NCBI GenBank assembly: GCA_965228045.1
Contig: OZ245789.1
Span: forward strand, 2,790,001 to 2,854,000
Length of the DNA stretch: 64,000 nucleotides
Direction: 5' to 3'
From: JANQEU01 sp965228045
Lineage (GTDB): Bacteria > Bacteroidota > Bacteroidia > Cytophagales > Cyclobacteriaceae
Each line of letters opens with the position of its first letter. The first letter of the stretch is position 1. The notes beneath the pieces are model-generated. The model made no database searches and was not told the DNA's origin. It saw only the letters and a list, made by a program, of their open reading frames with translations. Position numbers and translations under genes: made by a program. Shown here in pieces: positions 25,333-32,956 of this stretch.

Positions 25333-25794
25333 ATGATCACTGAAGAAAAAAAGACAACAACCAGACATTTCGAACATCTTCTGGAAATTTTAGGAAAAAA
25401 ATATATTCGAACTAAAATTGAAAGCCCTTTTGACTTCATTACAATTGCCTCTAAAGGTGTCAATGCAAACATCATTGTGAACTTCAGAAATCATTTTGAC
25501 ATTCCAAGATCATACGCAGCTGAACTGCTAAATGTCTCTGAACCCACCATCTACAGATGGATTAGAAATAACAAAAAATTAGAAAGAAATTACTCCGTTC
25601 AGTTATTTGAACTCGCTGATTTATTTCTCTATGGATCTGAAGTATTCGAAAATAAAACTAATTTCTTTAAATGGCTTGAACTCCCCAATACTGCTCTCGG
25701 GGGCTTGGAACCTAAAGAGCTTTTAGAAATTCCTGGGGGAATTGCTAAAGTGAAAGAATTATTAGGAAGGATTGAGCACGGAGTGTATAGCTAA
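25333..25794 (+). CDS. Cassette 7 antitoxin: Xre/ParS-type with DUF2384
   Basis: A 153-residue antitoxin. The N-terminal half has a helix-turn-helix (YAAELLNVSEPTIYRWIRNN, about 57-76); the C-terminal half is the DUF2384/MbcA-ParS toxin-binding domain with the typical ELADLFLYGSEVFENKTNFF and ending LLGRIEHGVYS. Such proteins neutralise RES-domain toxins and repress their operon. The toxin gene starts seven bases downstream. Confidence 0.87.
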   Translation: MITEEKKTTTRHFEHLLEILGKKYIRTKIESPFDFITIASKGVNANIIVNFRNHFDIPRSYAAELLNVSEPTIYRWIRNNKKLERNYSVQLFELADLFLYGSEVFENKTNFFKWLELPNTALGGLEPKELLEIPGGIAKVKELLGRIEHGVYS

Positions 25795-25801
25795 TTTTGG
25801 A

Positions 25802-26257
25802 ATGATTGTTTATCGAATTACAAAAAGTAAACGAGCTTCCGATATTAGTGGAACTGGAGCAGCCTTGAATCCAGGAAGATGGAATATGAAGGGCACCCCG
25901 GTACTTTACACAGGTGAAAGCAAAGAAATTGCATTACTTGAGAATATCGTTCAAATACCTCCAATGCTTACCCCTGAATTAGACATTTTAACGATAGAAA
26001 TACCAGATGATTCAATTACCAAATTAGAAATCGCCGATTTACCATCTAATTGGTTGCAATTTCCAGCTCCTACAATACTATCAGAAATCGGCCAAAAATG
26101 GGTGGATGAGGGTAAATATTTAGGTCTTATGGTTCCAAGCTGCATCATACACTCATCTTTCAATATTATCCTCAACTGTTCTCACGAAGATTATCACCGA
26201 CAAACTAGAATAATTGAGCAGAAAGCCTTCTACTTTGACTCTCGACTAAGAAAATAA
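25802..26257 (+). CDS. Cassette 7 toxin: RES-domain protein
   Basis: About 151 residues from ATG 25802 (the frame is open from 25772, but MIVYRITKS is the usual start). RES features: YRITKSKRASDISGTGAALN, GRWNMKGTPVLYTGES and ALLENIV, with conserved Arg, Tyr and Glu of the ADP-ribosyltransferase-like fold. RES toxins degrade NAD or modify PRPP synthetase. The stop is two bases before the R''-like box ATTTGCTAA. Confidence 0.88.
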   Translation: MIVYRITKSKRASDISGTGAALNPGRWNMKGTPVLYTGESKEIALLENIVQIPPMLTPELDILTIEIPDDSITKLEIADLPSNWLQFPAPTILSEIGQKWVDEGKYLGLMVPSCIIHSSFNIILNCSHEDYHRQTRIIEQKAFYFDSRLRK

Positions 26258-26266
26258 CATTTGCTA

Positions 26267-26760
26267 ATCGAGTAGACGGCCGTGAGCCATAAGCCCACGG
26301 TGCGCCTCTCACACCACCGTACGTACGGGTCGCGTATACGGCGGACTAGGCGTCCCTGATCGTAAAGCATAGATTGCCGCTCTTTACACCGACAACCCTT
26401 TCCACTACTTCTCTGACAAGGCTATCCGCCAGCTGGCGGACTCCTTATCGAATTTTCGCTTCACAATACGTTCACCCCTTCATTGACTCGTGAGAACTCC
26501 CGTTCTTTCAAGGGCTCATGTCCTGCCAACTACTATGGGTTCGGCTGACTTCTCAAGCTGCAACTCGTACAGTCTGAGATCTCCCCGGGTAAGAGCATAC
26601 CTGCCTGCCGGCAGGCAGGTTCCTTTCCCCAATATCCACTGGATACTGCACAAGCTCTTGATGGTTTCCCACCTTTTGGACGTCAGTATGATGTGCTTGC
26701 TCACCCTCCCTACTAGTCCAAGTGATGAATCGCTAACCAATACCTACCTAAAAGTTTTTG
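26267..26760 (-). mobile_element. Degraded group II intron (class C-like), no reverse-transcriptase gene
   Basis: On the minus strand the 3' part shows a domain V-like hairpin: CCGCCGTA pairs with TACGGTGG, with CGC in the catalytic-triad position as in class C introns. It is followed by TGTGAGAGG and a domain VI-like stem, and ends CTACTCGAT (an AY end). Further upstream on the minus strand, GAAGTCAGCCGAACCCATAG resembles the intron segment before the open reading frame of bacterial group II introns. The reverse transcriptase is missing and no GUGYG 5' end is found. The 3' exon is the R'' box of cassette 7. The gene-free interval 26258-26883 contains only this and about 120 bases of unassigned sequence; it includes the palindrome CCTGCCTGCCGGCAGGCAGG. 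Confidence 0.68.
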
Positions 26761-26883
26761 ATTTTATAGATGGGCTGTGAAAATGCTATAAATGGGGATA
26801 ATGGCATTGCTAATCTTGACGATGAGTCCGTCATTTTGCTAAATTGACTTATTTACAGATCAGCAAATGAATCATAAAATGCG

Positions 26884-27981
26884 ATGCTCCTCTTGAAAAG
26901 ACTCCTAATCCTGGCCTTTTTTGCATTGACTTCAAACCTGTCTTGTATGGCTCAGGGAGAGTACGCATATGTACAGCCAGGGGAACTTGACGATGGGTGG
27001 ATAACAAATGATCTGAGATCAACTGCCTCTGACACCAGCAGATTCTATGCTTTTTTCAATCAGATCATAAATGAGAAACACCAACTGCATAGTGTATTAC
27101 TGATCAAAAACAATGAGCTAATAGTAGAAGAGTATTTTAATGGTTACAATGCCACTACCCTACACGACCTTCGCTCTGTCAATAAAAGCATTAAATCCAT
27201 ACTTCTTGGTATTGCCCTCGATAAAGGATTTATAGATGACATAAACGATCCAATAACCAGGTATCTGGAAGGTTATGATGTCAAAAAGCATCCGGATCCC
27301 CGGAAAAATGAAATCACGATCAGAGACCTTATTACCATGTCAGCCGGATGGGATTGTAACGATTGGGATAAAAAATCAAAAGGTCAGGAGGATCGTGTAT
27401 ATAAAAAGAACGACTGGATCCGGTACACGCTCGATCTTCCCATGGAGAATGATCCTGGAGAAGTTTCCAATTACTGTTCAATGGGTGTGGTCATATTGGC
27501 GGAAATAATCAGTCAATCATCCGGATTGTCTATTGACAGATTTGCGGAAGAATACCTTTTCAAACCCCTGGGAATTATAGACTGGAAATGGGGTCATACT
27601 TCGAAAAAAGATGTCATCCCGTCAGGCAGAAGACTTTACCTGGCACCGAGGGATTTGGCCAGGATCGGGCAACTGATATTAAATGAGGGTAGTTGGGATG
27701 GAAAGCAAATCGTATCGTCAAAATGGATTGAGACCGCCACCACCACCAAAACCACCATCGCAGGTGTTGATTATGGATATCTTTGGTGGAACATCCCTAT
27801 AAATGCTAACGGTCAAACTTTAATTTCCAAAACAGCTACCGGAAATGGCGGGCAATATATAATGGTAATCACGGAGCTGGATATAGTGGCGATTTTTACA
27901 GGAGGTGCTTACAATTCCCAGGAAGATAAGCTTCCCTTTGCGGTAATGAAAGACGTTTTAATACCAACCTTTTACGAATGA
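26884..27981 (+). CDS. Exported serine hydrolase (class C beta-lactamase fold)
   Basis: A 365-residue protein with a signal peptide (ending about SCMAQ; the Cys suggests either a lipoprotein or a secreted form). SxxK is in RSVNKSIKS, the YxN-like motif in SNYCSMG, and a C-terminal GNGGQ/TGGAYN replaces the KTG box. Members act as esterases, D-amino-acid peptidases or related hydrolases; they are rarely true beta-lactamases. It is a clear paralogue of the lipoprotein at 31093-32205, sharing LRS-xKS, LFKPLGI/LWEPLGV and YGYLWW motifs. It stands first after the cassette array. Confidence 0.8.
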   Translation: MLLLKRLLILAFFALTSNLSCMAQGEYAYVQPGELDDGWITNDLRSTASDTSRFYAFFNQIINEKHQLHSVLLIKNNELIVEEYFNGYNATTLHDLRSVNKSIKSILLGIALDKGFIDDINDPITRYLEGYDVKKHPDPRKNEITIRDLITMSAGWDCNDWDKKSKGQEDRVYKKNDWIRYTLDLPMENDPGEVSNYCSMGVVILAEIISQSSGLSIDRFAEEYLFKPLGIIDWKWGHTSKKDVIPSGRRLYLAPRDLARIGQLILNEGSWDGKQIVSSKWIETATTTKTTIAGVDYGYLWWNIPINANGQTLISKTATGNGGQYIMVITELDIVAIFTGGAYNSQEDKLPFAVMKDVLIPTFYE

Positions 27982-28101
27982 AAACCAAAAAGTCTCGCCG
28001 ACGTTAACCTGTCGTAGAGCGCTCGAAATCACCGGAAAAATTGACCGGAAATCCGGTAGTAAAGTGTCTGCATTATCCATGAATCTCTGCTAAAACTGAC
28101 T

Positions 28102-28722
28102 ATGAAACATGCTGTATTGATATGCCTGGCAATTTCTGTGATTTTAATCGGAATAGCCACATTGGTCTATCCTGGCGGCTCACTACAAGACCCAAACTCC
28201 GTTGGATTTAGCTGGACAGCGAACTTTTTTAGCAACTTATTTGAGGCAACTGCAATTAATGGCTCGGTGAACGCATCCAGAATTTGGGCGCTCATCGGAT
28301 TGGCATTTCACTCGATTGGCTACGGGACCTTTTTTATCAAAATGTCAGGAAAGATCCCCTCCAAGCATGCAGCTACCGTCTTAAGGCTGATAGGTGTTGC
28401 CAACATTCTGTTTACATTCCTGATTGCTACATCGCTGCATGACACGATGGTTACCATTTCAGGGACTCTGTTCCTCATTGGTATTTTTTATATCACGGTA
28501 TTTGTCTTTAAGACCAGACGTAAACTACTTAAACTCGCCTGTATTATTTTCTTACTGACTTTTTACTATACTTTATTCTTATATGGCTCCGGATTTTGGG
28601 GGCTGTTGGCCATCATGCAAAAGGTATCTTTCTTCACTTCGATGTTACTAATTCTGGGATTGGAGTATTTCACAAGATCGGAAGACTTTGAACCGGAAAA
28701 ATTACACGAAAAAATATTGTGA
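28102..28722 (+). CDS. Multi-spanning membrane protein, unknown function
   Basis: A 206-residue, strongly hydrophobic protein with about six membrane segments (5-24, 65-83, 93-112, 115-137, 143-165, 172-192 approximately). The short loop with GFSWTANFFSNLFEATAING after the first helix recalls DUF998-like membrane proteins, but the match is weak. No catalytic or transport motif is visible. It is preceded by about 120 bases and followed by 100 bases, so it may be monocistronic. Confidence 0.65.
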   Translation: MKHAVLICLAISVILIGIATLVYPGGSLQDPNSVGFSWTANFFSNLFEATAINGSVNASRIWALIGLAFHSIGYGTFFIKMSGKIPSKHAATVLRLIGVANILFTFLIATSLHDTMVTISGTLFLIGIFYITVFVFKTRRKLLKLACIIFLLTFYYTLFLYGSGFWGLLAIMQKVSFFTSMLLILGLEYFTRSEDFEPEKLHEKIL

Positions 28723-28821
28723 GTTATCGATCATTGACTTCATGGTGAGTGAATTAATGCCTTATATTTCCTGCAGTTACCAGGTACCATTAGCTAACAT
28801 CATAAACTGATTTCCGGGAAT

Positions 28822-29421
28822 ATGAAAGAGTTGCAACAAGTGTTCATCGAAGATATAAATGAGCTTCGTGCCTGGTTGGAAAAGAATCATACCCAGGTAG
28901 AAAGTGTCTGGCTGTTAAAATGGAAGAAGAACTTTGGCAAAACCTACATAAGCTATGATGACATCGTAGATGAACTCATGTGTTTTGGGTGGGTCGACAG
29001 CCTTCCCAGGAAATTTGATGATCAAAAAACAATGCTCCTGATATCGCCAAGAAATCCAAAAAGCAACTGGTCCAAAGTCAATAAGGACCGTGTCACTCGT
29101 CTAAATTGGGAAAACCGGATGCAATCACCGGGGATCAAAATGCTAAAGATGGCGAAGGAAGCGGGAACCTGGGACGCCCTGAATGATGTAGAAAATCTCA
29201 TCATCCCACCGGATCTGGCAGAGGCCTTTGAAAAGGACAATGTAGCCAGGCGTTATTTTGAGCGGTTTCCTGATTCGTCAAAACGGGGCATACTTGAATG
29301 GATAAATAACGCAAAAAAAGATGAGACCAGACAAAAGAGGATTTCTGAAACGGTTTTAAAGGCTTCAATTAACATTAAAGCCAATCATCCCAAAGGAAGA
29401 GATGCCGGACCTAAAGAATGA
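28822..29421 (+). CDS. YdeI/OmpD-associated family protein
   Basis: A 199-residue cytoplasmic-looking protein of the YdeI family (sometimes called bacteriocin-protection protein). Typical blocks are ELRAWLEKNHTQVESVWL, YDDIVDELMCFGWVDSLPRK, LISPRNPKSNWSKVNK, LPPDL-like IIPPDLAEAF and C-terminal RRYFERFPDSSKRGILEWI. The biochemical function is unclear in all members. Conserved Lys and Trp positions are kept, and length is normal. Confidence 0.85.
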   Translation: MKELQQVFIEDINELRAWLEKNHTQVESVWLLKWKKNFGKTYISYDDIVDELMCFGWVDSLPRKFDDQKTMLLISPRNPKSNWSKVNKDRVTRLNWENRMQSPGIKMLKMAKEAGTWDALNDVENLIIPPDLAEAFEKDNVARRYFERFPDSSKRGILEWINNAKKDETRQKRISETVLKASINIKANHPKGRDAGPKE

Positions 29422-29461
29422 TGAAGTCTACAAACGTATACCGCGAAAATTAGCCTACCAT

Positions 29462-29653
29462 TCATTCCAGAATAAAAACCTCTTCAATATTCATTTTGAA
29501 CACCTTAGAAATATCAAATGCTAATTTCAAAGAAGGATTGTATTTTCCCTTTTCAAGAAAGACAACTGTCTCCCTCCGCACACCAACTTTTTTGGCAAGA
29601 TCAACTTGAGTCAGGTTATCTCTGGCACGGAGTTCTTTAATCCTGGTTTTCAT
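29462..29653 (-). CDS. Small XRE-family transcriptional regulator
   Basis: A 63-residue stand-alone helix-turn-helix of the YozG/XRE type: RARDNLTQVDLAKKVGVRRE (about 9-28), then FLEKGKYNPSLKLAFDIS. Its start overlaps the end of the membrane protein gene upstream by 17 bases. In this pair arrangement (DUF2178-like membrane protein plus short XRE) the regulator usually controls its own operon, and tandem operator-like repeats lie in front. Confidence 0.87.
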   Translation of the reverse strand: MKTRIKELRARDNLTQVDLAKKVGVRRETVVFLEKGKYNPSLKLAFDISKVFKMNIEEVFILE

Positions 29654-30062
29654 CTATACCAACTCTTGAAAAGTACAACCGAGTACAAAGGAAAATGAGT
29701 GTCATCCCAATCATGCCTACAGCGATGACAAATTTCGCCTTGTTTACAGAATCTATTGGGAACAAGTCCAGGGCAAACAGACCAAAAAGCCACATAAAAA
29801 TCGAAGTTTTAAAGGCCGTGGCAGCGGCTTTTTGGGTTAATTTTTTCGAAAGTTCATCTACTGGATTTAGACCAGATTTGGCATCCTTTAGCGCCTGAAT
29901 ACCAGAATAAACCACAAATCCGACTATTACCAGCATAAATATTATTACACTGTAAGCGAATTCATTAATTGGCTTTGTTGTCTGAAATATCCAAAAGCTC
30001 ATTAGACTTAGAATAAATACAGCCACGGTAAATTTTACTCTTGCCAGGTTTCTTGGATTCAT
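29637..30062 (-). CDS. Four-helix membrane protein (DUF2178-like)
   Basis: About 141 residues from the ATG at 30062. Four membrane segments are visible (about 8-26, 33-51, 80-100, 105-125) with a short soluble loop carrying DAKSGLNPVDELSKKL between helices 2 and 3. The organisation and the overlapping small XRE gene are those of DUF2178-type operons of unknown function. It is the first gene after the operator-like repeats. Confidence 0.72.
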   Translation of the reverse strand: MNPRNLARVKFTVAVFILSLMSFWIFQTTKPINEFAYSVIIFMLVIVGFVVYSGIQALKDAKSGLNPVDELSKKLTQKAAATAFKTSIFMWLFGLFALDLFPIDSVNKAKFVIAVGMIGMTLIFLCTRLYFSRVGIDENQD

Positions 30063-30068
30063 AATAGT

Positions 30069-30105
30069 GTTAGTTATTTCTAACACATAGTTAATTATTT
30101 CTAAC
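30069..30105 (-). promoter_or_regulatory. Tandem operator-like palindromes
   Basis: GTTAGTTATTTCTAAC (30069-30084) and GTTAATTATTTCTAAC (30090-30105) are repeated 21 bases apart, two helical turns, so that bound dimers would lie on one face. The first has 5-bp inverted arms around a 6-base centre; in the second an outer-arm base differs. They sit 7-43 bases upstream of the membrane-protein start and are probable binding sites of the XRE regulator. Confidence 0.6.
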
Positions 30106-30271
30106 TATATATCCAATTCTTTGCAAATGAAAAGGCATATGACGACTTCAATGAATCCAGATATGGTTTTAACTGGCTTTCTATTTTTAAGTTAATGATT
30201 GTACCTTCCGGGATATCCGAATTATGGGAATACCATGGGTAAGAAAAATCTTGGTTATACTTAAATTAGGT

Positions 30272-31096
30272 ATGAACCATAAACTTCACTTTTGTTTGAC
30301 TTTATTCCTAATGACAATGGGAATCCTTGCGGTGAATGGCCAGGATAATCAATTGGCTTTCCATGTAGGAATGACTCATGATCGTTTTATCGATGAAGCC
30401 TATACCAACAATAGACTCAAGTTTGCAGGATCTAATTTCCTTTTTTCCACTTCATGGGAAAGATTGAACAGCAGCGATTATTGGAACCTGTCATTTGAAG
30501 GAAGTAAAGGGAAAGTCTTTAACAGTACAACTGACCTGGAAGCTAATCTTATTTATGGTCAACTGGCTGTTCGATACGGTAGGCCTGTTCTTAAATCTTC
30601 ATTTCAGAATTCGAATCAGCAAAGTATTGCTGCCTTACAAATCAACTCAACTAATTATATGATAGAAGACATTCTGGATGACACATGGTATACAGGCAAT
30701 GTCACAATTACCTCCAATCATATACTGAGTGTGGTATTTCGTCATTCTGCATTTTTAAACAAAAAGAACAAATTAATTGCCAGTATGGTAATACCATTTT
30801 GTGGCTGGGTAAAACGAATAAATTATGAAGATGGAGTTAATCAGGATGCAGAAAAAGCCTGGCTTGAAGGCCGGCCATTTGATCTCCTCTTTCAGGGGAG
30901 CAACTTTGAATTCTATCTTCCATGGCAACTTTTGCACTTTCGGGTTTTTTACAATCATCCAATAAGTTCCATTACTGAGTGGATGGTTTCCTATCAATTT
31001 AGGTTTTTGCGTAACCATGAAATACAACCTATATCTCTGTATGCCAATGCTCTGACTACAGGGTTCAGATTTTATTTGGGGAAGAAAACAAAATGA
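30272..31096 (+). CDS. Exported beta-barrel-like protein, unknown function
   Basis: About 274 residues from the ATG at 30272 (signal peptide MNHKLHFCLTLFLMTMGILA; an upstream ATG at 30224 would add an unlikely tail). The mature part has alternating aromatic strands, e.g. FRVFYNHPISSITEWMVSYQ and a final aromatic LTTGFRFYLGKKTK, typical of outer-membrane barrels of Bacteroidota. It overlaps the next serine hydrolase gene by four bases (ATGA). Confidence 0.65.
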   Translation: MNHKLHFCLTLFLMTMGILAVNGQDNQLAFHVGMTHDRFIDEAYTNNRLKFAGSNFLFSTSWERLNSSDYWNLSFEGSKGKVFNSTTDLEANLIYGQLAVRYGRPVLKSSFQNSNQQSIAALQINSTNYMIEDILDDTWYTGNVTITSNHILSVVFRHSAFLNKKNKLIASMVIPFCGWVKRINYEDGVNQDAEKAWLEGRPFDLLFQGSNFEFYLPWQLLHFRVFYNHPISSITEWMVSYQFRFLRNHEIQPISLYANALTTGFRFYLGKKTK

Positions 31097-32205
31097 GGCT
31101 CAAATTGTCGATACTGGTGATCTTGTTCATGGTGACTGGCTGTGATGATCTATTCCTTGGGGAGGAAGGAAAGGTTCTTAGTTACGAGGATAACATGCGT
31201 CCACCTGAACAACTTGACGATGGAATTGAAGTTTCGACTCTCGAGAATGAAAACATTGACAAGTCCCAGATAGGTGATATTGTTAAAGATATGCAAAATG
31301 ATGACGGGTTTATCTACCGGGGCCTACTGATCGTAAAAAACAAAAAACTGGTCCATGAGTCCTATTATAATGGATGGAACCGAGACCGCAAACAGGATCT
31401 GCGATCGGCAACCAAGAGTATGACTTCCACGATTGTGGGAATAGCTATTGATCAAGGTTATATATCAAGTTCTGATCAACATATACTTGACTTTTTTGAT
31501 TATGACAATTACCGAAACTGGGATGCTCATAAACAAGAAATGACGATCCGGGATTTCTTACAAATGAGAACCGGCCTGAAATGCAATGACCATAACCTTC
31601 AATCTCCTGGTCATCAAAAAAACATGTATCCAACTGACGATTGGGTGAAGTTTGTGCTTGACTTACCGGTTTCCGGGAACAGCAACTTCTCATATTGCAC
31701 TGGTTCTCCGGTAACGCTTGGTACTATCGTTTCGAAAGCCACAGGTGAATCTTTCTATCAATATGCTCACAAAAACCTATGGGAGCCATTAGGAGTAGTT
31801 GATTACAATTGGGAATATATGCCCAATGGAGAGGTGAGTGCGGGTGGACAGATTCACATGAAACCGCGAGACGTACTTAAATTTGGATTACTTTTTCTGA
31901 ATAGAAGGGTTTGGGAAGGCAAGCAAGTTATATCAGAAGACTGGATAGAAGAAGCAACTGTCTCATACGGAGATACGCCCTCCCACGGATTAGGATATGG
32001 CTATTTATGGTGGGTAAATACCTGGATGATCAGAGATCATGAAATACCGACTTATTTCGGTCGTGGAAACGGAGGGCAAATGATAGTAATCGTACCTAGT
32101 TATGACGCAGTTATCGTTATGACAGGCGGACTGTATGGAATGAATTGGATTCCATCCCGGCTAAGAATGGTTTCACGGATTCTGTTCGCTTTTGATGATG
32201 ATTAA
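31093..32205 (+). CDS. Serine hydrolase lipoprotein (class C beta-lactamase fold)
   Basis: A 370-residue lipoprotein (lipobox MVTGC). Catalytic SxxK is in LRSATKSMTS, tyrosine in FSYCTGSP, and a C-terminal GNGGQMIVIVP box replaces KTG. It is paralogous to the protein at 26884-27981 (shared LDDG opening, WEPLGVVDYNWE, YGYLWWVNT). It is translationally coupled to the barrel-like gene upstream, suggesting a joint role at the cell surface. Function not determined. Confidence 0.82.
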   Translation: MRLKLSILVILFMVTGCDDLFLGEEGKVLSYEDNMRPPEQLDDGIEVSTLENENIDKSQIGDIVKDMQNDDGFIYRGLLIVKNKKLVHESYYNGWNRDRKQDLRSATKSMTSTIVGIAIDQGYISSSDQHILDFFDYDNYRNWDAHKQEMTIRDFLQMRTGLKCNDHNLQSPGHQKNMYPTDDWVKFVLDLPVSGNSNFSYCTGSPVTLGTIVSKATGESFYQYAHKNLWEPLGVVDYNWEYMPNGEVSAGGQIHMKPRDVLKFGLLFLNRRVWEGKQVISEDWIEEATVSYGDTPSHGLGYGYLWWVNTWMIRDHEIPTYFGRGNGGQMIVIVPSYDAVIVMTGGLYGMNWIPSRLRMVSRILFAFDDD

Positions 32206-32232
32206 TACTGCATCTTCTTTACATGAATGAAG

Positions 32233-32249
32233 TCAGGCCATCGGCCTGA
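32233..32249. terminator. Bidirectional terminator-like hairpin
   Basis: TCAGGCC, a 3-nt loop and GGCCTGA form a perfect 7-bp stem between the convergent ends of the serine hydrolase gene (stop 32205) and the LytTR gene (stop 32261). No T-run follows on either strand, so it may be weak or need Rho. Confidence 0.5.
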
Positions 32250-32260
32250 TTCACCCAAAC

Positions 32261-32956
32261 CTAGGAAAACCTTGCCAAAACTTCAGCTCTAAACGAAGAA
32301 CCTATGGGGATCACCTTGTCTCCTACTCTCAGCTGGTGACTCTCCACCTCATTCACTTTTGAATCCGATACGGCATAAGAGCGATGGGTCTGAATGAAAC
32401 GCTCATCCACTTTTGCCAGTGCATCTTTCATGGTACACAGCACCATGATCGCCGCCGCCGATGTGACAAATTTGGTGTAATTCCCGTCAGCCTCCAGATA
32501 AAGAATATCCCGAAGACTGATCCGATGGATAGAGGTTCCGCTTTTGACGGAGATGATCTCCTCCTTCTGTACGGTTGCTTCCTCCTTAATGCGATTTTTA
32601 CTCTGACCGAATCCGTCGGCCTTGTTGATGGCCTTCAAAAACCGACTAAATGTAAAGGGCTTCATCAGATAGTCCAGGGCATCTACCGAGTAACTTTTTA
32701 CGGCATACTCGCTATACGCGGTGGTAAAGATCACGAGTGGCTTGTAGGTCAAAGACTCCAGCAATTCAAACCCGTTGAGGCTCTTCATGTTAATGTCCAG
32801 AAACACGAGATCCACTTTATTGCTCTCCAAAAAATCAGCAGCCAGAACAGGGTCGCTAAAAGTGGCCAGCAGGTTCAGTTTTTCCACCTTTTGTGCATAT
32901 AATTCGATCACCTTCAGGGCGTTTACTTCATCGTCAATCGCCAGGCATTTTATCAT
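32261..32956 (-). CDS. LytTR-type response regulator
   Basis: A 231-residue response regulator: receiver domain with acidic pocket (DD at 8-9), phosphorylated aspartate D54 in VFLDINM and KPF at the end, then a LytTR DNA-binding domain (about 130-229; SVKSGTSIHRISLRDILYLEADGNYTKF region, FIQTHRSYAV). It overlaps the upstream histidine kinase by four bases (ATGA). Confidence 0.92.
   Translation of the reverse strand: MIKCLAIDDEVNALKVIELYAQKVEKLNLLATFSDPVLAADFLESNKVDLVFLDINMKSLNGFELLESLTYKPLVIFTTAYSEYAVKSYSVDALDYLMKPFTFSRFLKAINKADGFGQSKNRIKEEATVQKEEIISVKSGTSIHRISLRDILYLEADGNYTKFVTSAAAIMVLCTMKDALAKVDERFIQTHRSYAVSDSKVNEVESHQLRVGDKVIPIGSSFRAEVLARFS

Larger units (their letters stand above)
18391..26267 (+). 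other. Gene-cassette array lacking an integron integrase (CALIN-like)
   Basis: Seven units run in the same direction: 18391-20374 (with IS), 20375-21107, 21108-23279 (with IS), 23280-23892, 23893-24654, 24655-25262 and 25263-26267. Each starts with TTA right after a G and carries one or two small plus-strand genes, then an attC-like palindrome. The start of the unit is the reverse complement of its own R''-like box: GTTATCTAC with GTAGATAAC, TTAGTCACA with TGTGACTAA, TTACCTGTC with GACAGGTAA, TTACCTGC with GCAGGTAA, GTTATGCACC with GGTGTATAAC (one mismatch), TTAGCAAAT with ATTTGCTAA. Only unit 5 does not match. No intI gene is seen between 16.6 and 26.9 kb. Confidence 0.82.

Noticed and set aside
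18391..26267. A CRISPR array or retron in the repeated region
   Set aside because: Repeats are 66-230 bases, irregular, and separate protein genes; there are no short regular spacers, cas genes or reverse transcriptase.
26600..26620. GC-rich palindrome CCTGCCTGCCGGCAGGCAGG as a terminator
   Set aside because: It is a short dispersed-type palindrome inside the intron remnant with no gene end nearby and no T-run.
26490..26780. A plus-strand frame of 96 codons in the intron region
   Set aside because: It lies on the antisense strand of the group II intron remnant and has no protein-like pattern.
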